From contig SFHN01000087.1 in NCBI GenBank assembly GCA_004555635.1, positions 1 to 5,849 of the forward strand: a stretch of DNA of 5,849 nucleotides, written 5' to 3'. Source of the stretch: [Eubacterium] saphenum (GTDB lineage Bacteria > Bacillota > Clostridia > Oscillospirales > Ruminococcaceae). The notes below the pieces were generated by a model. It was not told the DNA's origin, did no database searches, and was given only the letters and a program-made list of their open reading frames with translations. The translations under genes were made by a program, and so were the position numbers. Positions 3,585 to 5,849 of this stretch are shown piece after piece; the stretch's first letter is position 1; every line of letters starts with the position of its first letter.

Positions 3585-5849
3585 ATGTCTAATAATGCTG
3601 TAAGCTCTGTTCTTGAAAAATTCACGGCACTTAACAACGAGTATCAGGAGATTGCCGAACAGGCAAAGGTAGATTTGAAGGAATACAACGATTATTGCGA
3701 TTCGAGCGATAACGATTTGTCAAAGAAGATGGCGGAGCTGCGCGAAAAATTTGCGCGTGTTGAGGCGCATCTTGAGTATGCAAGAGCGCACGCTTCCGAC
3801 CTTGAAGAAGCAGAAATGCCCTTTAAGACCGAGTGGGAGCAGCTCGACGAGCTTCACAGCAAGATTAACCCCGAGTCAACGTCGGATGTCTATGCCGAAA
3901 CGCTTTACACCAAGGCGTCGGGGCAGAAGCTGTACTACGAATCAGAGGTTGAGCGCACGAAAAAGAAAATCCTCGGCAGCAAGGTGCAGGCAAAGCGCCT
4001 TTACGACAGCCAGCTTGCCGAGCTTGAGGAGCGCAAGAAAAAGGTGTACGACGAGTTCAAGGAATACGCGAACTCCGAGGAATTCAAGGCGTACATAAAG
4101 GGGCTTTCAAAGGACGCAGCCGCGTTTAACAGCTCCGGCAAATCCAACCTTCCCGTCGGCACGGAAATCAGCCTCGGTCAGCGCCGTGTAAGGCTGCCTG
4201 TTCCTCCGGAGCTTGACGAGGAGCTTTCGCTTGCGACAAGCGGCGTGTTCAACTCCGCCGCAAAGACAATCGGCGCGCCGTATTCGCTTTACCTTTCTGC
4301 GGGTAAGACGGTTTTTGTCGAGTTCGACAACAGAAACGAAAGCTATATGCTCGGCGGTATTCAGCGCCTTATTCTTAACGTCCTGAAGTATTACGAGCCG
4401 ACAATCGACGGCGTTTTCCTCGCGGACAGCGTTCATTACAGCGACGACAGCCTCGGGCATATTGCGGGTCTTTCTAAGGTGAATAATCCCATTATAGAGC
4501 CTGTTCCCGCCGACGCAGACGCTATGCTCGCAAAGCTTCGCGAGATAAAGTCCTCTCTTGTTGAAGCGGGTGATGAGCCTGCCGTAAAGCGTGTTTTTGT
4601 ATTCCACGGGTTCCCCGAGGGCTTTTCGTCAGAGGCTCGCAGCGAGATAATCGAGCTTACTGAAAACTGCAAGAAATACAGAGCAACGGTAGTTCTCACG
4701 CACGACTGCACCAATGAACTCGAGGATAAGAGTATGCTTGCGGCTCTGCGCGCGGTTCAGACCGACGCGGAGATTATCCGCTCGAGAAACGGCGGCTTTT
4801 ACGTTGAAAGCACTCACGACAGCCTGTTCTGGTATTCCGCGCCGTCGGACCTTCCCGACGAGGTAAGGCGTGCGTTTATCGAGCACCGCCGTGTGGCGGT
4901 TTCTGCGCCTGTTGCTTCTGCTGCTCCCGCAGCCGAAGCTCCCGCAGCCGAGCCTGTTTATGCTTCCTCAGCGCCCGTTGCTCCCGAAACGCAAAGCGCG
5001 CCCGCACAAGCGCCTGCCGAGCCTGCTCCCGTTTCCGCACCCGCGCAGGCTAACGACGAGCTTCGCATTGAGTACAAAAAAGCGGTGCGCAAGCTGTCGC
5101 CCGTTAAGCTTGGCGATGTCGAGCTCGACCTTGAGAGCGTTCCTTCCGTGTTTGTTTGCGGCAAAAAGTCTTCCGGCAGAGGCGCGGCGGTTCTCAACAT
5201 AATAGACAGCATCATTATGACCTCCCACCCCGACGACGTAGAACTGTGGCTTGCCGATTTCAGCGGAACAACGCTCAGCGTTTACGAAAAGGCAGTACCC
5301 GCGCATATCAGATACCTTGTTCTCGGCGGAAACGACGAGCTTGCTTACAGCATTATCGACCGTCTGTGCGAGGTGATTGAAAAGCGCGAAAAGCTCTTCC
5401 GCGGCAGATGGGACAGCTACAAGGATGTCCCGACGGACGTTTATATGCCCGAGCTTGTTTGTGTGATTGAGGGTTATGCAGCGGTCAGCGCCGCAGCATT
5501 CGCTCGCGACGGGTATTTCGCAAAGCTTCGCAGCATTTTCACAAAGGCAGAGTCATTCGGAATAAAGCTTGTGCTTTCTGATGAAGCGATTACCGATGGC
5601 TATTCCGGAAGCGCGTTTGGCGTAGCCTATGACGAAGAACTTCCGTGGGGTTCGCTTAAAGTTGACGCCGTGTCAGAAAACTATTCCCGCGAAACCATCG
5701 AGAGCGCTGCAGCGTTTACACACCGCGGTCTGTATGAGGACGAGTCGTATAAGCCCAACCTTGTAAAGAGCTATATCTCGAAGCAGACGCTGGTGAAGCG
5801 GGTTGCGGGCAGCTCCTCGTTCTCTGACAATCTGTCAGAAATAAAGAAG
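3585..5849 (+). CDS. Coiled-coil protein with two degenerate FtsK/SpoIIIE-like P-loop domains (partial, open at right edge)
   Basis: 755 codons are visible without a stop, so the C-terminus lies outside the window. Residues about 7-180 are rich in Glu, Lys, Ala and Leu with heptad-like spacing and look like a long coiled coil. No signal peptide or membrane helix is seen. Residues about 230-415 and 510-680 share one plan that resembles FtsK/SpoIIIE motor domains. That plan is a P-loop position followed by a helix, a strand ending in Asp (VELWLADFSG in the second copy), a helix ending EKREKLFRG as in FtsK EMxxRYxLF, a Walker B-like strand (PELVCVIEG), and FGIKLVLSDEA in the place of GIHLILATQRP. 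A Pro/Ala linker (about 437-489) separates them. The second Walker A reads GKKSSGRGA, with Arg532 for Lys and Gly533 for Ser/Thr; its Walker B lacks the Asp-Glu pair. The first copy has no P-loop. It is probably a non-hydrolysing scaffold in the visible part. EssC of type VII secretion and FtsK are the nearest families I can name; neither assignment is secure. It is driven by a very strong promoter. Confidence 0.75.
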   Translation, partial: MSNNAVSSVLEKFTALNNEYQEIAEQAKVDLKEYNDYCDSSDNDLSKKMAELREKFARVEAHLEYARAHASDLEEAEMPFKTEWEQLDELHSKINPESTSDVYAETLYTKASGQKLYYESEVERTKKKILGSKVQAKRLYDSQLAELEERKKKVYDEFKEYANSEEFKAYIKGLSKDAAAFNSSGKSNLPVGTEISLGQRRVRLPVPPELDEELSLATSGVFNSAAKTIGAPYSLYLSAGKTVFVEFDNRNESYMLGGIQRLILNVLKYYEPTIDGVFLADSVHYSDDSLGHIAGLSKVNNPIIEPVPADADAMLAKLREIKSSLVEAGDEPAVKRVFVFHGFPEGFSSEARSEIIELTENCKKYRATVVLTHDCTNELEDKSMLAALRAVQTDAEIIRSRNGGFYVESTHDSLFWYSAPSDLPDEVRRAFIEHRRVAVSAPVASAAPAAEAPAAEPVYASSAPVAPETQSAPAQAPAEPAPVSAPAQANDELRIEYKKAVRKLSPVKLGDVELDLESVPSVFVCGKKSSGRGAAVLNIIDSIIMTSHPDDVELWLADFSGTTLSVYEKAVPAHIRYLVLGGNDELAYSIIDRLCEVIEKREKLFRGRWDSYKDVPTDVYMPELVCVIEGYAAVSAAAFARDGYFAKLRSIFTKAESFGIKLVLSDEAITDGYSGSAFGVAYDEELPWGSLKVDAVSENYSRETIESAAAFTHRGLYEDESYKPNLVKSYISKQTLVKRVAGSSSFSDNLSEIKK
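4923..4952 (+). repeat. 15-bp tandem duplication in the Pro/Ala linker
   Basis: Two adjacent 15-bp units starting GCTCCCGCAGCCGA, differing only in the last base, encode APAAE twice (residues 447-456) at the start of the low-complexity linker between the two FtsK-like domains. In-frame unit length means that gain or loss of copies would only change linker length. Confidence 0.85.

Noticed and set aside
3751..4098. Plus-strand frame inside the coiled-coil region (Arg/Ser-rich, 115 codons)
   Set aside because: Off-frame shadow of the Lys/Glu-rich coiled-coil codons; no start signal.
4107..5306. Several minus-strand frames opposite the FtsK-like gene
   Set aside because: They overlap each other and the strongly supported plus-strand frame, and their translations are compositionally biased with no motif.

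Overview
The window looks like chromosomal DNA of a low-to-moderate GC Gram-positive bacterium, most likely an anaerobic gut-type Clostridia (Oscillospiraceae/Ruminococcaceae-like). That is an inference from several things seen together: AGGAG-type ribosome binding sites, textbook sigma-A promoters with extended -10 elements, a ComEA-type protein, paired M42 peptidases, and G+C-rich coding DNA set against an AT-rich intergenic region. No mobile element, CRISPR array, tRNA or rRNA was seen.

Positions 12-2739 (+ strand) hold a tight three-gene run: two tandem but divergent M42-family metallo-aminopeptidases, then a GNAT-fold acetyltransferase whose start overlaps the stop of the second peptidase. 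The set fits intracellular peptide breakdown plus an acetyltransferase of unknown substrate. The promoter of the run lies left of the window.

Positions 2689-3411 (- strand) hold a self-contained single-gene unit for a short, membrane-anchored ComEA-like helix-hairpin-helix DNA-binding protein. It has its own promoter, a likely TTG start and an intrinsic terminator. The terminator sits inside the 3' end of the convergent acetyltransferase gene.

Positions 3412-3584 are an AT-rich divergent intergenic region. It carries a perfect-consensus sigma-A promoter (TTGACA, 17-bp spacer, TGGTATAAT) that drives the last gene.

Positions 3585-5849 (+ strand) hold the most interesting gene, which runs off the right edge with 755 codons visible. 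It encodes a large soluble protein with an N-terminal coiled coil followed by two regions that read like FtsK/SpoIIIE-type P-loop domains, joined by a Pro/Ala linker. Both visible domains have lost the residues needed for ATP hydrolysis: the Walker A lysine is Arg in the second domain and no P-loop is recognisable in the first. The visible part therefore looks like a pseudo-translocase scaffold. Any active motor domain would have to lie beyond the window.
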